Under the pieces are notes generated by a model. The model was not told the origin of the DNA and did not search any database. It saw only the letters and a list, made by a program, of their open reading frames with translations. A program made the translations under genes and the position numbers. A stretch of 34,359 bases of DNA from Thermosipho sp. (in: thermotogales) (GTDB lineage: Bacteria; Thermotogota; Thermotogae; Thermotogales; Fervidobacteriaceae): the NCBI GenBank assembly GCA_017656345.1, contig JACDNZ010000019.1, positions 1-34,359 on the forward strand. Direction: 5' to 3'. Position 1 is the first letter of the stretch. Each line of letters begins with the position of its first letter. This document shows, in pieces, positions 1 through 8,531 of this stretch.

Positions 1-54
1 ACCCGTGCCTCTGGCTTGAAAGGCCAGTGTCCTAGACCGCTAGACGATGGGGGC
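1..54 (-). tRNA. tRNA-Glu (UUC), 3' part cut by window edge
   Basis: Read on the minus strand the gene starts GCCCCCATCGTCTAGCGG, typical of bacterial tRNA-Glu. The anticodon stem CTGGC/GCCAG encloses the loop CTTTCAA, giving anticodon TTC (plus-strand positions 18-20). The D arm is complete. The T arm, acceptor 3' strand and any encoded CCA lie beyond the left edge. It is divergent from the NYN ribonuclease gene. Confidence 0.95.
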
Positions 55-80
55 TCTTGTTAATTGCAAAACCAATTATT

Positions 81-108
81 ATATTATCAGAAATCCAGCT
101 TTTGTCAA
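81..108 (-). promoter_or_regulatory. Promoter of tRNA-Glu
   Basis: On the minus strand a perfect TTGACA (plus 103-108) is followed after 16 bases by TAATAT (plus 81-86), preceded by TGA as an extended -10. An alternative TATAAT lies at 78-83 with a 19-base spacer. The start would fall about 20-25 bases before the tRNA. The other two tRNA genes of the window have the same 16-base spacer and TGN extension. Confidence 0.75.
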
Positions 109-183
109 GCACAAGTTTTGTAACTTTTAACTGACAACTAAAAAAATATGAAGTTAAAAATTGTATATTAATACTTTTCAATA

Positions 184-192
184 TGATATAAT
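184..192 (+). promoter_or_regulatory. Extended -10 box upstream of the NYN ribonuclease gene
   Basis: TGATATAAT is an extended -10 whose core, TATAAT, lies at 187-192. No good -35 is visible at 16-18 bases; TTGTAT at 161-166 is 20 bases away. The start would be near 199 and the leader about 40 bases. GGAGG at 226-230 lies 9 bases before the TTG start. Confidence 0.45.
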
Positions 193-239
193 ATTTTAGC
201 TCAATACAACGATTTAAATTATTTTGGAGGTTTGTCAAA

Positions 240-1163
240 TTGATATATGATCCAGAATTTTTAGATAGATATTATGAATTAAAAAGGAAGAGAAATGTAA
301 TAATAAACATTTTAAAAAACTTAAACTCATTGAGTTTATCAAACTACAAAATATTAATTAAAAACCTGGAAGGAAAATTAAAAGAAAAGCTCAAAAAAAT
401 TGATATAAATTATTTTTCAATTTATACATGGAATCTTATATATGGAAAAGGTTCATTGGAAAAAAGATTAAATTCCTTTAAAGAAATTGGCCTGAATTCC
501 AATGAAATATCTGAAATATTATTTTGGGCTAATCCAAAGAAATACCCATTTCCAAATACACAAAAAAACTATTCAAAAGAGTTTATAAAATCTGAATTTG
601 AAAGGTTAAAAAAGAATAACTTAGAAGATTTCTTACAACTTTATGCACTTGATACCCAAAGAAACGTTAAAAGCAATATTATTGAAGATATTATTCGCGA
701 AATAAATTCTGCAAAGATTCATGACTTTGAAAAAATAAAGTGGCTAAGAGAATTAATTTCGGAATTTGATCCTATAACAAAAGAAAAAATTAAAGAAAGA
801 ATTAACGTACATAATTACATTAGAAAAGCATTACTTTCAAAACCAACCTCTGAAATCATCCTTGATGGAAGTAATATTATACATTGGACTACTCCTCCGT
901 CTTTTTATAACATAGAAAGAGTATTACAGAAACTCTCAACATTAAAAAAATTATACTTCCCATTTTATATAGTATTCGATGAAAACGCAAAATATATGTA
1001 CAAAAGTAATATATTTGACTATCCAAATGTTTATTTCCATTCTCCTGCCGATGAAATGATAATAAACCTTGCAATTTCAAAAAAAGCAAAAATTATATCA
1101 AGAGATAAATTCAGAGAATGGGATATTGATGCGAAAAAATACATATTGAAATTAGACTTATAA
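240..1163 (+). CDS. NYN/PIN-like domain protein, putative ribonuclease
   Basis: A 307-residue protein. The C-terminal third (about residue 205 on) looks like a NYN (Zc3h12a-type) PIN-fold nuclease domain. ILDGSNIIHW carries D209, IVFDEN carries D247 and E248, ADEMI carries D271 and E272, and ISRDKF carries D289. This is the acidic set expected to bind the metal ions. Residues 1-200 are helical and Lys/Glu-rich and match no family I recognise; they may bind RNA or a partner. The start is TTG with GGAGG 9 bases upstream; a nearby ATG at 247 is out of frame. It stands alone, divergent from tRNA-Glu, and its stop codon directly abuts the stop of the convergent gene at 1164. The fold call is fairly sure; the RNA substrate is unknown. 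Confidence 0.7.
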   Translation: MIYDPEFLDRYYELKRKRNVIINILKNLNSLSLSNYKILIKNLEGKLKEKLKKIDINYFSIYTWNLIYGKGSLEKRLNSFKEIGLNSNEISEILFWANPKKYPFPNTQKNYSKEFIKSEFERLKKNNLEDFLQLYALDTQRNVKSNIIEDIIREINSAKIHDFEKIKWLRELISEFDPITKEKIKERINVHNYIRKALLSKPTSEIILDGSNIIHWTTPPSFYNIERVLQKLSTLKKLYFPFYIVFDENAKYMYKSNIFDYPNVYFHSPADEMIINLAISKKAKIISRDKFREWDIDAKKYILKLDL

Positions 1164-2363
1164 TTAGTAATCTTCCAAGTTCAATTTTAACGCATAAATA
1201 TCCGGCTCTTCCTCATCCTTATACAATGAAAAAAACAAAATTCCATCACCAAAAGCCGGGTAAAAAACATCATAATTCAAATCGGGAGTTAAGCAGGTTA
1301 CGGATCCTGTTTCAAGGTTTTTTAACCATATTCTGTAAATCCCATCCCTATTAGAAGTAAAAACAAGATGAGTAGCATCAATCAACAATGGATCATGTTC
1401 ATTGTAAAATGTATCTTCAACTTCGTAATTTTCATTTTCAACATTTTTATAAATTCCAAAATTTGCACCCTGGAGCGATGTATAATATATTTCGTTATTA
1501 TACACCCTTGGTGTAAATGCCATTGTACCCACGGTATTGATAGTTTCAGTATACCCTGAATAAATGTTCTTCTTTATCATCATATTACCTTTTTCAATAT
1601 CTTGAATATACAAAATATTCTCATTATCAAACCATTCAGGAGTATAGGCAGGTAAATTTGCATTAGAAATTTTTTTGATTTTTTTGGAATAGTTAGGATC
1701 ATTGAAAGGCATTATATAAATATTCCAGAAACCGTGAAGTGATCCCTGAAAAGCTATTTTTTCACCATCCGGCGAAAACTTTGGATAATACTCACTACTT
1801 CCAAAAACAGGTAAAATCTTTATTTTCTCATTATCTATATCGAAATAAGTAACATTCCTATTCCCACCTAATCTATCACTAATAAATAAAAATAATCTAT
1901 TTGAATAATCCCCGTATTCATCTATCCCAGGATAATATGTCAACCTCAGATACCCGGAAAAATCTCCCGTTTTTAACCTATGAAGAGCCAACTTTTCCAG
2001 CGGATAATAAATTATTTCCATTAAAAAAGTTTTATATCTTTTATAACCTTTTGGAGAATATATGGAACTTACAAAGTATTCACCATCTTCATACGTTGCT
2101 TTATAAATGTTATCTGTAGCGTTATAACTCAAATAAAGATATACATACTCATTACACGTTGCTTCAGTAGCAGCATTTAAAAATATAACATTACCATATT
2201 CTAAATTTTCATATAAAAGCATTTTAGCGTCCTCAAAAATTTCGTACGTTTCTGTGCTTAATGATGTAACAACACCAATTGTATAATCATTTAATTGAAC
2301 ATCTATTGAAAAAGATATAACAACACTAAAAAATATTGCCAACATTATTAATCCTCTTCTCAT
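1164..2363 (-). CDS. Secreted TolB-like beta-propeller protein
   Basis: About 399 residues. The N-terminus (MRRGLIMLAIFFSVVISFS) is a clear signal peptide, so the protein is exported. The second half has repeated PD40/WD40-like blades, for example YPKFSPDGEKIAFQG, YTPEWFDNENILY, LVFTSNRDGIYRIW and YPAFGDGILFFS, as in TolB propellers. The N-terminal third resembles the mixed domain preceding TolB propellers but is less certain. I chose ATG at 2363, which forms a TGATG overlap with the upstream gene's stop. An in-frame TTG at 2366 is the alternative; GGGGGTG lies just upstream. It is the last gene of the long leftward run. With no Tol-Pal partners visible here, its role is probably envelope-related but unspecified. 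Confidence 0.7.
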   Translation of the reverse strand: MRRGLIMLAIFFSVVISFSIDVQLNDYTIGVVTSLSTETYEIFEDAKMLLYENLEYGNVIFLNAATEATCNEYVYLYLSYNATDNIYKATYEDGEYFVSSIYSPKGYKRYKTFLMEIIYYPLEKLALHRLKTGDFSGYLRLTYYPGIDEYGDYSNRLFLFISDRLGGNRNVTYFDIDNEKIKILPVFGSSEYYPKFSPDGEKIAFQGSLHGFWNIYIMPFNDPNYSKKIKKISNANLPAYTPEWFDNENILYIQDIEKGNMMIKKNIYSGYTETINTVGTMAFTPRVYNNEIYYTSLQGANFGIYKNVENENYEVEDTFYNEHDPLLIDATHLVFTSNRDGIYRIWLKNLETGSVTCLTPDLNYDVFYPAFGDGILFFSLYKDEEEPDIYALKLNLEDY

Positions 2364-4954
2364 CAACTTACACCCCCAATGTATTTTTCATATAAACTTT
2401 CGATTTCTTTCAATTCGTCAATATCAGGGTTATCGAGTTTTTTACAAAACAGCTCATTCATAATTTTCCCAACCACTGGACTTGCCTTTATATCATATTT
2501 CTTTATTAAATATTCACCTGACACTTTGGTGAGTTTTGTTGAAAAAACTCTTCTTAAATATTCAAAAAAATATTTTTGTTCCGTTTCTTTAAGGTACGCT
2601 GAAATATGTGCAGCAGTTTCTGAAGTTGGTTTACCCAACATAACATAAAGTTCTGAAAATTTTGAATTATTTTCTATTATTTTTTTAATTTCTCCAACTT
2701 TCCTTTCAGTCGATTTTAAATCATCTGCAAACTTTTTAGGAATTCCATACTTTTTCGAAACCTCTTTAAGCGTCTGTTCGTCATAAAATTCAAGTAATAC
2801 CCTTAACACTGCGTAAAACTTATTTATTTTTCCAAAAATTTCATACAAATTCGGAAATGCCCTAAACATTCTTTCAAGTTTTTCCTCCATTAATCTCGTA
2901 TAATAAGTTTTTGGAAATACATGATTCAAAATTTTCAAATTCGCTAATCTTTTGATTGCCTTTAAAGGATTTCTTTCTTCCAAAATCTTCTCAATTTCCT
3001 GTCGAATACGTTGCCCTGTAACTTTTTCTAAATAACCCTCTTCAAGCGTTTTTTCCAGTAATTTTTTCGTTTCGCTATCAATTTTAAAACCAAATCTTTG
3101 TTCAAATCTTACTGCTCTGATAATCCTTGTAGGATCTTCAACAAAACTTAAATTATGCAGTACCCTAATTACTCCATTTTTTAAATCCTCTCTTGAACCA
3201 AAAAAGTCGTACAGTACACCAAAATTGCCTAAATTTAGCTTAATTGCCATAGCATTGATTGTAAAATCTCTCCTATACAAATCCTTTTTTATAGTGCTAA
3301 TATCAACCAATGGAAGTTCAGCTGGTCTTTCATAATATTCCGTTCTTGCCGTTGCAATATCTATTCTGTAACCATCCTTAAAGAATATTGACGCAGTTAA
3401 AAATTTTTCGTAAGAAACCATAGAAGCATCAAGTTGTTCTTTCACGTATTTTGCATATTCAAGACCATCTCCTTCAACAACTATATCAAGGTCAAAATTT
3501 TCAATCCCAAGCAATAAATCTCTTACAAATCCACCTACGACATATACTGGCATGTTTAACTCTTCGCCATATTCTCCAAGTAATCTAAGAAGATTTATCA
3601 GTCTTTTTGGAAGTCTTTCTAACATTATTTTTCTAACATCTTCTGTATCTTCTTTTTTAACCACAAACCGAAATTTTCGTTCAGAATTTGTTGCTCTCAG
3701 CAAATCTGAACGTGTAATAATTCCAATTAGAATTTTATGCTTATCTAATACAGGAACTCTACCTATATCACTTTCGAGCATAATTTCTCTAACTTTTTGA
3801 ACAGAAGAATCTTCATCAACAGTAATTAAATTAGTGTTCATAATTGATTTAACAGGTCTTTCACCCAGACCATGGTTCAGCGCCTTATCTACAGCCTTTC
3901 TAGTCACTATCCCTACAAGTTTATTCTTTTCAACAACGGGTAGTCCGCCATGACCAGTTATTTGCATTATTTCGTACGCCTTCTTTATCGTCTCATTCGC
4001 AAGAATAGTTCGTACAGGATAAGACATAATATCTTTTGCTCTAAGTAAAGGAGTGATACAGGAAGATATTTTTTCTTTTATTTTAAAAATCACCTCATCC
4101 ATTGAAACATTAACAAGTGTAGCTGATGCTGCTCTTTCATGACCAGTACCGTTAAAGTATTCCATTAACTTTTTTATACTCAAATCAGGATTCTTTGTCC
4201 TACCCACAATATAAGTTTTTTTCCCCATTCTGGTAACTACAATAATCGTTTCAACATTCACAAAATCCCACAATTTGCTGGCGATTATATTCAAACCACC
4301 TATAAATTTTTCTATTTCAGCTTTTGAAATAGCTATTTCATAATCATCAACTACAAAAGTTTCCAGATTTAACTCTAAAGTTCTTAATAAATTCATTTGT
4401 TCAGTATTCAATTCCAAAGTTATAAATTCATGAATTATATCGACATTGGCACCTGTTTCTATCAAATATTTTGCAGCTTCAAAATCTAAAGGAGAAACTG
4501 TGTTGTACAAAAAATTCCCCGTATCTTCGTAAATAGCTATTGCAAGCAAGTTGGCTTCTTGCTCTTTTAAAGGCACATTTTTCTTTCTCAATTCATTAAC
4601 AAAATAAGTTGTAACTGCTCCAACTCTAAAAACATTAACATCAAAATTTTCACTTATATTTTTTATATCAGGATGATGATCATAAATAATTATTTTCGCA
4701 TTTTTTGAGAGACTTATTATTTTTTCTCCAACTCTATTTACAAGTGAATTATCAACAATTACAAGCTCATCAATTTCTTCGGTCAAATCATTTTCGTACA
4801 AAAAATGAAAGTCATATAATTTTATAAATTCTTCAAGATTTTGCTGAAAACTTCCACTAACAACTATTTCAAAATCCGGATTTAATTTTTTAAAAGCATA
4901 AGCTGCTGCAAAACCATCAAAATCCGGATTTCTATGAGTTGTGACAACTTTCAA
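2363..4954 (-). CDS. DHH-CBS-tRNA nucleotidyltransferase fusion (CCA/poly(A) polymerase family)
   Basis: A large protein of 863 residues with three modules. Residues 1-300 are a DHH phosphoesterase-like domain (NPDFDG near 9-14, VIVDNS, YDHHP near 91, GTGHERAA near 270). Residues 310-425 are two CBS domains. From about 460 follows a class II nucleotidyltransferase: VVGGFVRDLLLG near 470, the metal-binding DLDIV, RRDFTINAMA near 560 and EDPTRIIRAVRF near 605. The family adds C and A residues to tRNA 3' ends. Related long proteins in Aquifex are described as CC-adding only, so full CCA, CC-only or A-only activity cannot be decided here. The start is TTG in a TTGA overlap with the upstream metallophosphoesterase, which implies translational coupling. 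RNase Z lies two genes upstream, so the operon groups tRNA 3'-end functions. Confidence 0.9.
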   Translation of the reverse strand: MKVVTTHRNPDFDGFAAAYAFKKLNPDFEIVVSGSFQQNLEEFIKLYDFHFLYENDLTEEIDELVIVDNSLVNRVGEKIISLSKNAKIIIYDHHPDIKNISENFDVNVFRVGAVTTYFVNELRKKNVPLKEQEANLLAIAIYEDTGNFLYNTVSPLDFEAAKYLIETGANVDIIHEFITLELNTEQMNLLRTLELNLETFVVDDYEIAISKAEIEKFIGGLNIIASKLWDFVNVETIIVVTRMGKKTYIVGRTKNPDLSIKKLMEYFNGTGHERAASATLVNVSMDEVIFKIKEKISSCITPLLRAKDIMSYPVRTILANETIKKAYEIMQITGHGGLPVVEKNKLVGIVTRKAVDKALNHGLGERPVKSIMNTNLITVDEDSSVQKVREIMLESDIGRVPVLDKHKILIGIITRSDLLRATNSERKFRFVVKKEDTEDVRKIMLERLPKRLINLLRLLGEYGEELNMPVYVVGGFVRDLLLGIENFDLDIVVEGDGLEYAKYVKEQLDASMVSYEKFLTASIFFKDGYRIDIATARTEYYERPAELPLVDISTIKKDLYRRDFTINAMAIKLNLGNFGVLYDFFGSREDLKNGVIRVLHNLSFVEDPTRIIRAVRFEQRFGFKIDSETKKLLEKTLEEGYLEKVTGQRIRQEIEKILEERNPLKAIKRLANLKILNHVFPKTYYTRLMEEKLERMFRAFPNLYEIFGKINKFYAVLRVLLEFYDEQTLKEVSKKYGIPKKFADDLKSTERKVGEIKKIIENNSKFSELYVMLGKPTSETAAHISAYLKETEQKYFFEYLRRVFSTKLTKVSGEYLIKKYDIKASPVVGKIMNELFCKKLDNPDIDELKEIESLYEKYIGGVS

Positions 4955-6132
4955 ATTATCACTTCCCGCCTTTTTAAATTGTTAATAGTTGCAGTTGTTA
5001 TTTCAATGTCAGTATCTATAGTCATTAACGCATAAAATAACTCGTTCTTTCTATGAAAAACATTACGTCTTATTTTTTCTACTATTGGTTTCCAGGAACC
5101 ACAGTTTATATAATACTTTGGTTTTTTGTCAATTTCAAAAATCCTAAAATTATTTTGGTGAATATGTCCCATTATCAAGCCATCTACTTCACCAATTTCT
5201 ATGTCATCCTCATATCCCACTAAATAATCCATTAAATTTAAAGAACCCGAAAGAATTTTCTTAGCCTTTTTTAATAAATAATCAGTTCTTTTTATTCTTC
5301 TGAGATGCATTACTACTCTAACGAGTGCTTCACCGAATTTTATTCCACCAATTCGATTTAAAAATACCTTTGAAAAATGACTTAAAAATGGATAATTGCT
5401 TTTCATCCACTCTTGAGCTTCAAATGATCTCATCATTTTTAAAAACTCTGTTATCCAGATTTCCAATAAATCAATACTTAAATCGTATGTTTTTGTAATC
5501 AAATCGAACCAATTAAACAAATCCAATGTTGGCCTTACGTTATCGTAATCTTTAATCACATATTTTGGAACATGAGTCTCCAATTTTTTGTCAAAATTAG
5601 ACATCATATATCTAACAATATAATCACCTAATGGCGGGATAATTTCCCCGCTTTTTTTATCCACTGTAAATTTATTTACAGGATCAAACTGGTTGCCATG
5701 AATTACCAATAGCTTCAATTTTTCATCGTAATAGTAAGGTTCGATTTCCAAATTTGGTATTTTTTCCTTTAACTTATCGATTATCTTTGAATTTTTTAAA
5801 ATATAATAATCATGATTACCAATTATATAATGAATTTTATTATACTTGGAAAATTTTCTGAAAGAATTAAAAACCTTTGGATGCCTTTTTTCTATTTCAT
5901 CAATTATATCTGGATTAATATTTTCTAAAAGCTTTGAAAATTCGATTAATCCCATGCGAGAAACATGGGAAGTTTCTAAAAGTTCAAACCCATCTCCTAC
6001 AATAAACAGTTCTGCGTTATTTAATTTTGAAAAATCTTCAAGAGTCTTTTCAAATATTTCATCGTGTTCAAAATCATCTTTAGCGCTTCCATCTCCAACA
6101 TGTAGGTCGCTAATAAAAATATATCTTTTCAT
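4951..6132 (-). CDS. Calcineurin-like metallophosphoesterase (LpxH-like, COG2908 type)
   Basis: A 393-residue cytoplasmic protein with the full set of metallophosphoesterase motifs: D9-x-H11 in ISDLHVGD, G46-D47-G-F-E50 (usually GDxxD), G105-N-H-D108, H145 in IHGNQFD, and GHIH near residue 321. The family resembles UDP-2,3-diacylglucosamine pyrophosphatase LpxH. At 393 residues it is much longer than LpxH (about 240), with an extra helical segment near residues 160-290. Thermotogota are not known for classical lipid A, so a lipid A role is doubtful. It lies between RNase Z (9-base gap) and the nucleotidyltransferase (4-base overlap), so a phosphatase role in tRNA 3'-end repair is an alternative. 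ATG start with a G-rich ribosome site just upstream. Confidence 0.8.
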   Translation of the reverse strand: MKRYIFISDLHVGDGSAKDDFEHDEIFEKTLEDFSKLNNAELFIVGDGFELLETSHVSRMGLIEFSKLLENINPDIIDEIEKRHPKVFNSFRKFSKYNKIHYIIGNHDYYILKNSKIIDKLKEKIPNLEIEPYYYDEKLKLLVIHGNQFDPVNKFTVDKKSGEIIPPLGDYIVRYMMSNFDKKLETHVPKYVIKDYDNVRPTLDLFNWFDLITKTYDLSIDLLEIWITEFLKMMRSFEAQEWMKSNYPFLSHFSKVFLNRIGGIKFGEALVRVVMHLRRIKRTDYLLKKAKKILSGSLNLMDYLVGYEDDIEIGEVDGLIMGHIHQNNFRIFEIDKKPKYYINCGSWKPIVEKIRRNVFHRKNELFYALMTIDTDIEITTATINNLKRREVII

Positions 6133-6140
6133 AGACCCCC

Positions 6141-6983
6141 CTAAAGTTTGAATAATTTATCCGGTTTTATATAATATACATCTACATTCTCTAACTCTTT
6201 TTTATATTTCGAAATTATACTATCTATTTTCCTTAAATATCGTCCGGATATATGATATAAAATAAGTTTTTTTACCTTTGTGCCTTTTATAAGCTCAACA
6301 ATATCTTCTATAGTTGCATGATTATTATATTTTCTATCTTTTTTGTCTAAAAACGTGCATTCATGTATTAACATTTCAGTATCTTCAACATCTTCTTTCT
6401 TTAAAAGGTACGTATCCCCTGAAAAAGTTAAAATTTTACTATTATAACTCTCAGTTATATATTCACTACCAAACTGTCTGGCAAGTTGCGTTATTTCATC
6501 CTGACTTAGATTTTTAAATTCTTCTTTTAGTTTTTTTCTTACCTCGTAAATATGAAATCCAACACTTTTTTCACTCTGAGTATGCTTTACCTTAAAAACT
6601 TTTATAAATTTTTTATTTTGTTTGGAATCCCTTAAAAGTATTTCATCCCCATCTTCAACCGGAAAAATATTCAAATTAAATCTTAAATCTGAATTTACTT
6701 TCATAATAAAGCTCAAATATTCTTCTATTCCTTTATTTCCTTTTGGATAATAAATATTCAAATCTTTGCCTCTATCTCCCATAGCATTATTTCTTGTATT
6801 AATTAGTGACCATAATCCCGAAATATGGTCAACATGCCCATGGGATAAAAAAATATGTTTTATTGCATATATCTTATTGTTCATAAGTGTAGAAACACAT
6901 TCGCCTGCATCAAACAAAATTCTTTCAGGCGAATAGTATATCCATGTAGTATATAAAGCTTTTGAATAACCTATTATATTCAA
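6141..6983 (-). CDS. rnz: Ribonuclease Z (tRNase Z)
   Basis: A 280-residue metallo-beta-lactamase-fold endonuclease that trims tRNA precursors at the 3' side. The zinc signature is H48-G-H50-V-D52-H53 in [10 protein letters not shown]. Further ligand regions are FSGDT near 188, HECTF near 207 and LYHIS near 243. It agrees along its whole length with my memory of T. maritima TM0864, which also begins MNIIG. That enzyme is known for cutting after an encoded CCA, which fits the CCA-encoding tRNA-Ser at 14032. The start is TTG, overlapping the rplI stop (TTGA), with CCTCCT (minus AGGAGG) at 6991-6996 placed 7 bases away. An oddity is Cys29 in DAGEC, where I recall Gly. Confidence 0.95.
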   Translation of the reverse strand: MNIIGYSKALYTTWIYYSPERILFDAGECVSTLMNNKIYAIKHIFLSHGHVDHISGLWSLINTRNNAMGDRGKDLNIYYPKGNKGIEEYLSFIMKVNSDLRFNLNIFPVEDGDEILLRDSKQNKKFIKVFKVKHTQSEKSVGFHIYEVRKKLKEEFKNLSQDEITQLARQFGSEYITESYNSKILTFSGDTYLLKKEDVEDTEMLIHECTFLDKKDRKYNNHATIEDIVELIKGTKVKKLILYHISGRYLRKIDSIISKYKKELENVDVYYIKPDKLFKL

Positions 6984-7435
6984 TTTTTACCCTCCTGTAC
7001 TACCTCAACTTTTATCTTTCCCGAAACTCCTCCAGGTAGTTTAATTTCAATATCATAAACTCCTATTTGCTTAATAGGTTTATTTAAAATTACCCATTTT
7101 TTATCAATTTGTCTTTCAACTTTTTCTGAAACAACTTTCGCAATATCTGAATTTGTTAAAGCTCCAAATAACTTACCACTTCCACCAGCCTTAACTGGAA
7201 TTTTATATAAAAATTTCTGGAGATATTTCAAAAGTTCCTGACTTTCTTCCCTTATCTTCTGTTCCTTTTCCTGCTGAATTTGTTTCTCCTTTTCTATCTT
7301 CTTTAAAACATCAGGAGTAGCTACTAAAGCTAATCTTTTTGGTATTAAATAATTTCTTGCATAACCATCTGAAACATTTTTGATTTCACCTTTTTTCCCT
7401 ATTTTTGGAACATCCTTTATTAAAACTACCTTCAT
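6980..7435 (-). CDS. rplI: 50S ribosomal protein L9
   Basis: A 151-residue protein with the L9 N-terminus [17 protein letters not shown] followed by [17 protein letters not shown] charged helix (about residues 45-70) joins it to a C-terminal domain with [14 protein letters not shown]. The length is normal for L9, which binds 23S rRNA near the L1 stalk. An open frame extends upstream to 7456, but GGAGGTG lies directly before ATG 7435 and the family starts at this Met. The gene begins 4 bases after the prmC stop and ends overlapping the RNase Z start. Confidence 0.97.
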   Translation of the reverse strand: MKVVLIKDVPKIGKKGEIKNVSDGYARNYLIPKRLALVATPDVLKKIEKEKQIQQEKEQKIREESQELLKYLQKFLYKIPVKAGGSGKLFGALTNSDIAKVVSEKVERQIDKKWVILNKPIKQIGVYDIEIKLPGGVSGKIKVEVVQEGKN

Positions 7436-7439
7436 TTTT

Positions 7440-8225
7440 TCACCTCCATCCATCAAAGACCGCTATTCTATCATTACCAGACAGATCTTTTTTAACATTC
7501 CATCCTAACTGTCTAAAAAAATCACCCTGATCATGACCTATTTCTAATATAACAATTTTACCAGATAAATCATACAACTTTAAGAACTCTTTGTAAAAAT
7601 CAAGTCCATCTTCACCAGCAAAAAGTGCTTCCCTCGGTTCCCAATAAAGCTCTTTCGGCAATCTGGCATTTTTTTTAACATAGGGTGGGTTTGAAACAAT
7701 AAGATCTATTTTTTCATATAACTCATTGAACGGATAAAGATAGGGACCTTTTCTTAACAGTAACTTCTCATAAACTCCTAATCTTTTTGCATTAATTTTT
7801 GTAATCTCCAAAGCTTTTTCTGAAATATCTGTTCCAAAACCTATTGTATTAGTCTCTAATAAAATACTTATAATAACTGCGCCACTACCAACTCCTATTT
7901 CACATACAATCTTTAACTTATATTCTTTTATATATTCAATTGCCGTTTCAACTAAAATCTCTGTCTCATGTCTTGGTATTAAAACACCTTCTTCTACATA
8001 AAACCAATTTTTGTAAAATTCTTTACCTTTAATAATATAGTGAATTGGATAACCATCCAACCTCTTTTTTAATAATGACAAAAACCTTTCTTCATCTATT
8101 TCATAATCTGGATTCATTATGATAAATTCTTTTCGTTTATTAACAATATACTGAATAAGAAGATGGGCTTCCGTTTCTGGAAGCCCACTCTGTCTTGCAA
8201 TTTTTAAAGCTTCAAAAATTGTCAT
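7440..8225 (-). CDS. prmC: Release factor glutamine N5-methyltransferase (HemK/PrmC)
   Basis: A 261-residue class I SAM-dependent methyltransferase. The N-terminal helical domain (1-75) recognises the release factor. EIGVGSGAV near 112-120 is the SAM-binding loop. NPPY near 177-180 binds the Gln side chain of the GGQ motif. [13 protein letters not shown] is also conserved. Its substrate RF1 is encoded at 28950-30026. The ATG overlaps the stop of the SufT-like gene (ATGA). A strong hairpin lies in the first codons (8164-8187), described separately. The SufT-like/PrmC pairing is the same as TM0487/TM0488 in T. maritima. Confidence 0.95.
   Translation of the reverse strand: MTIFEALKIARQSGLPETEAHLLIQYIVNKRKEFIIMNPDYEIDEERFLSLLKKRLDGYPIHYIIKGKEFYKNWFYVEEGVLIPRHETEILVETAIEYIKEYKLKIVCEIGVGSGAVIISILLETNTIGFGTDISEKALEITKINAKRLGVYEKLLLRKGPYLYPFNELYEKIDLIVSNPPYVKKNARLPKELYWEPREALFAGEDGLDFYKEFLKLYDLSGKIVILEIGHDQGDFFRQLGWNVKKDLSGNDRIAVFDGWR
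8164..8187 (-). repeat. 9-bp inverted repeat in the 5' part of prmC
   Basis: TGGGCTTCC and its exact complement GGAAGCCCA are separated by 6 bases, inside prmC codons 13-20 (encoding SGLPETEA). A stem this G+C-rich is unusual here. On the mRNA it is followed by TCTTCTTATT, not a continuous T run, so it is not a convincing terminator. It may be an mRNA structure or chance. Confidence 0.5.
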
Positions 8226-8527
8226 ATTCCTAATTGGCCTCTAACTTCAGGGTCTATTCTATCAGGTGTCCAAGGTGGATCAAAAGTAAGTTCAACTTTC
8301 ACATCATTTACACCCTCAACTTCTTTAATTTTGGCTTCAGCTTCTTGCAAAATCATCCCTGCCAAAGGACACATAGGTGTAGTCATTGTCATTAATACAT
8401 ATACGTTGTTATTCTCATCTACCTGAACATCATACACCAATCCCAAAGAAACAACGTCTAAACCTATTTCAAAGTCAATAACTTCTTTTAGCTTGTTCCA
8501 AATAACTTCCTTTGTTACATCACTCAT
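8222..8527 (-). CDS. MIP18/DUF59 family protein, SufT-like Fe-S assembly factor
   Basis: A 101-residue protein that is a complete MIP18 (DUF59) domain. The conserved block VVSLGLVYDV lies near 25-34. TTPMCPLAG holds the invariant Cys53. DPPWTPDRI follows near 83-91, then a C-terminal tail. It corresponds to T. maritima TM0487. Relatives (SufT, PaaD) help mature Fe-S proteins; whether this one acts in general cluster delivery or on a specific client is not shown. ATG start with a GAGGAGTGA ribosome site. It lies 4 bases after glmM and overlaps prmC by 4 bases. Confidence 0.9.
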   Translation of the reverse strand: MSDVTKEVIWNKLKEVIDFEIGLDVVSLGLVYDVQVDENNNVYVLMTMTTPMCPLAGMILQEAEAKIKEVEGVNDVKVELTFDPPWTPDRIDPEVRGQLGI

Positions 8528-8531
8528 GAAT

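Noticed and set aside
6899-6934. ATTCGCCTG / CAGGCGAAT inverted repeat with an 18-base loop in RNase Z
   Set aside because: The codons encode a conserved protein stretch ([11 protein letters not shown]) and the loop is long; chance is the simplest explanation.
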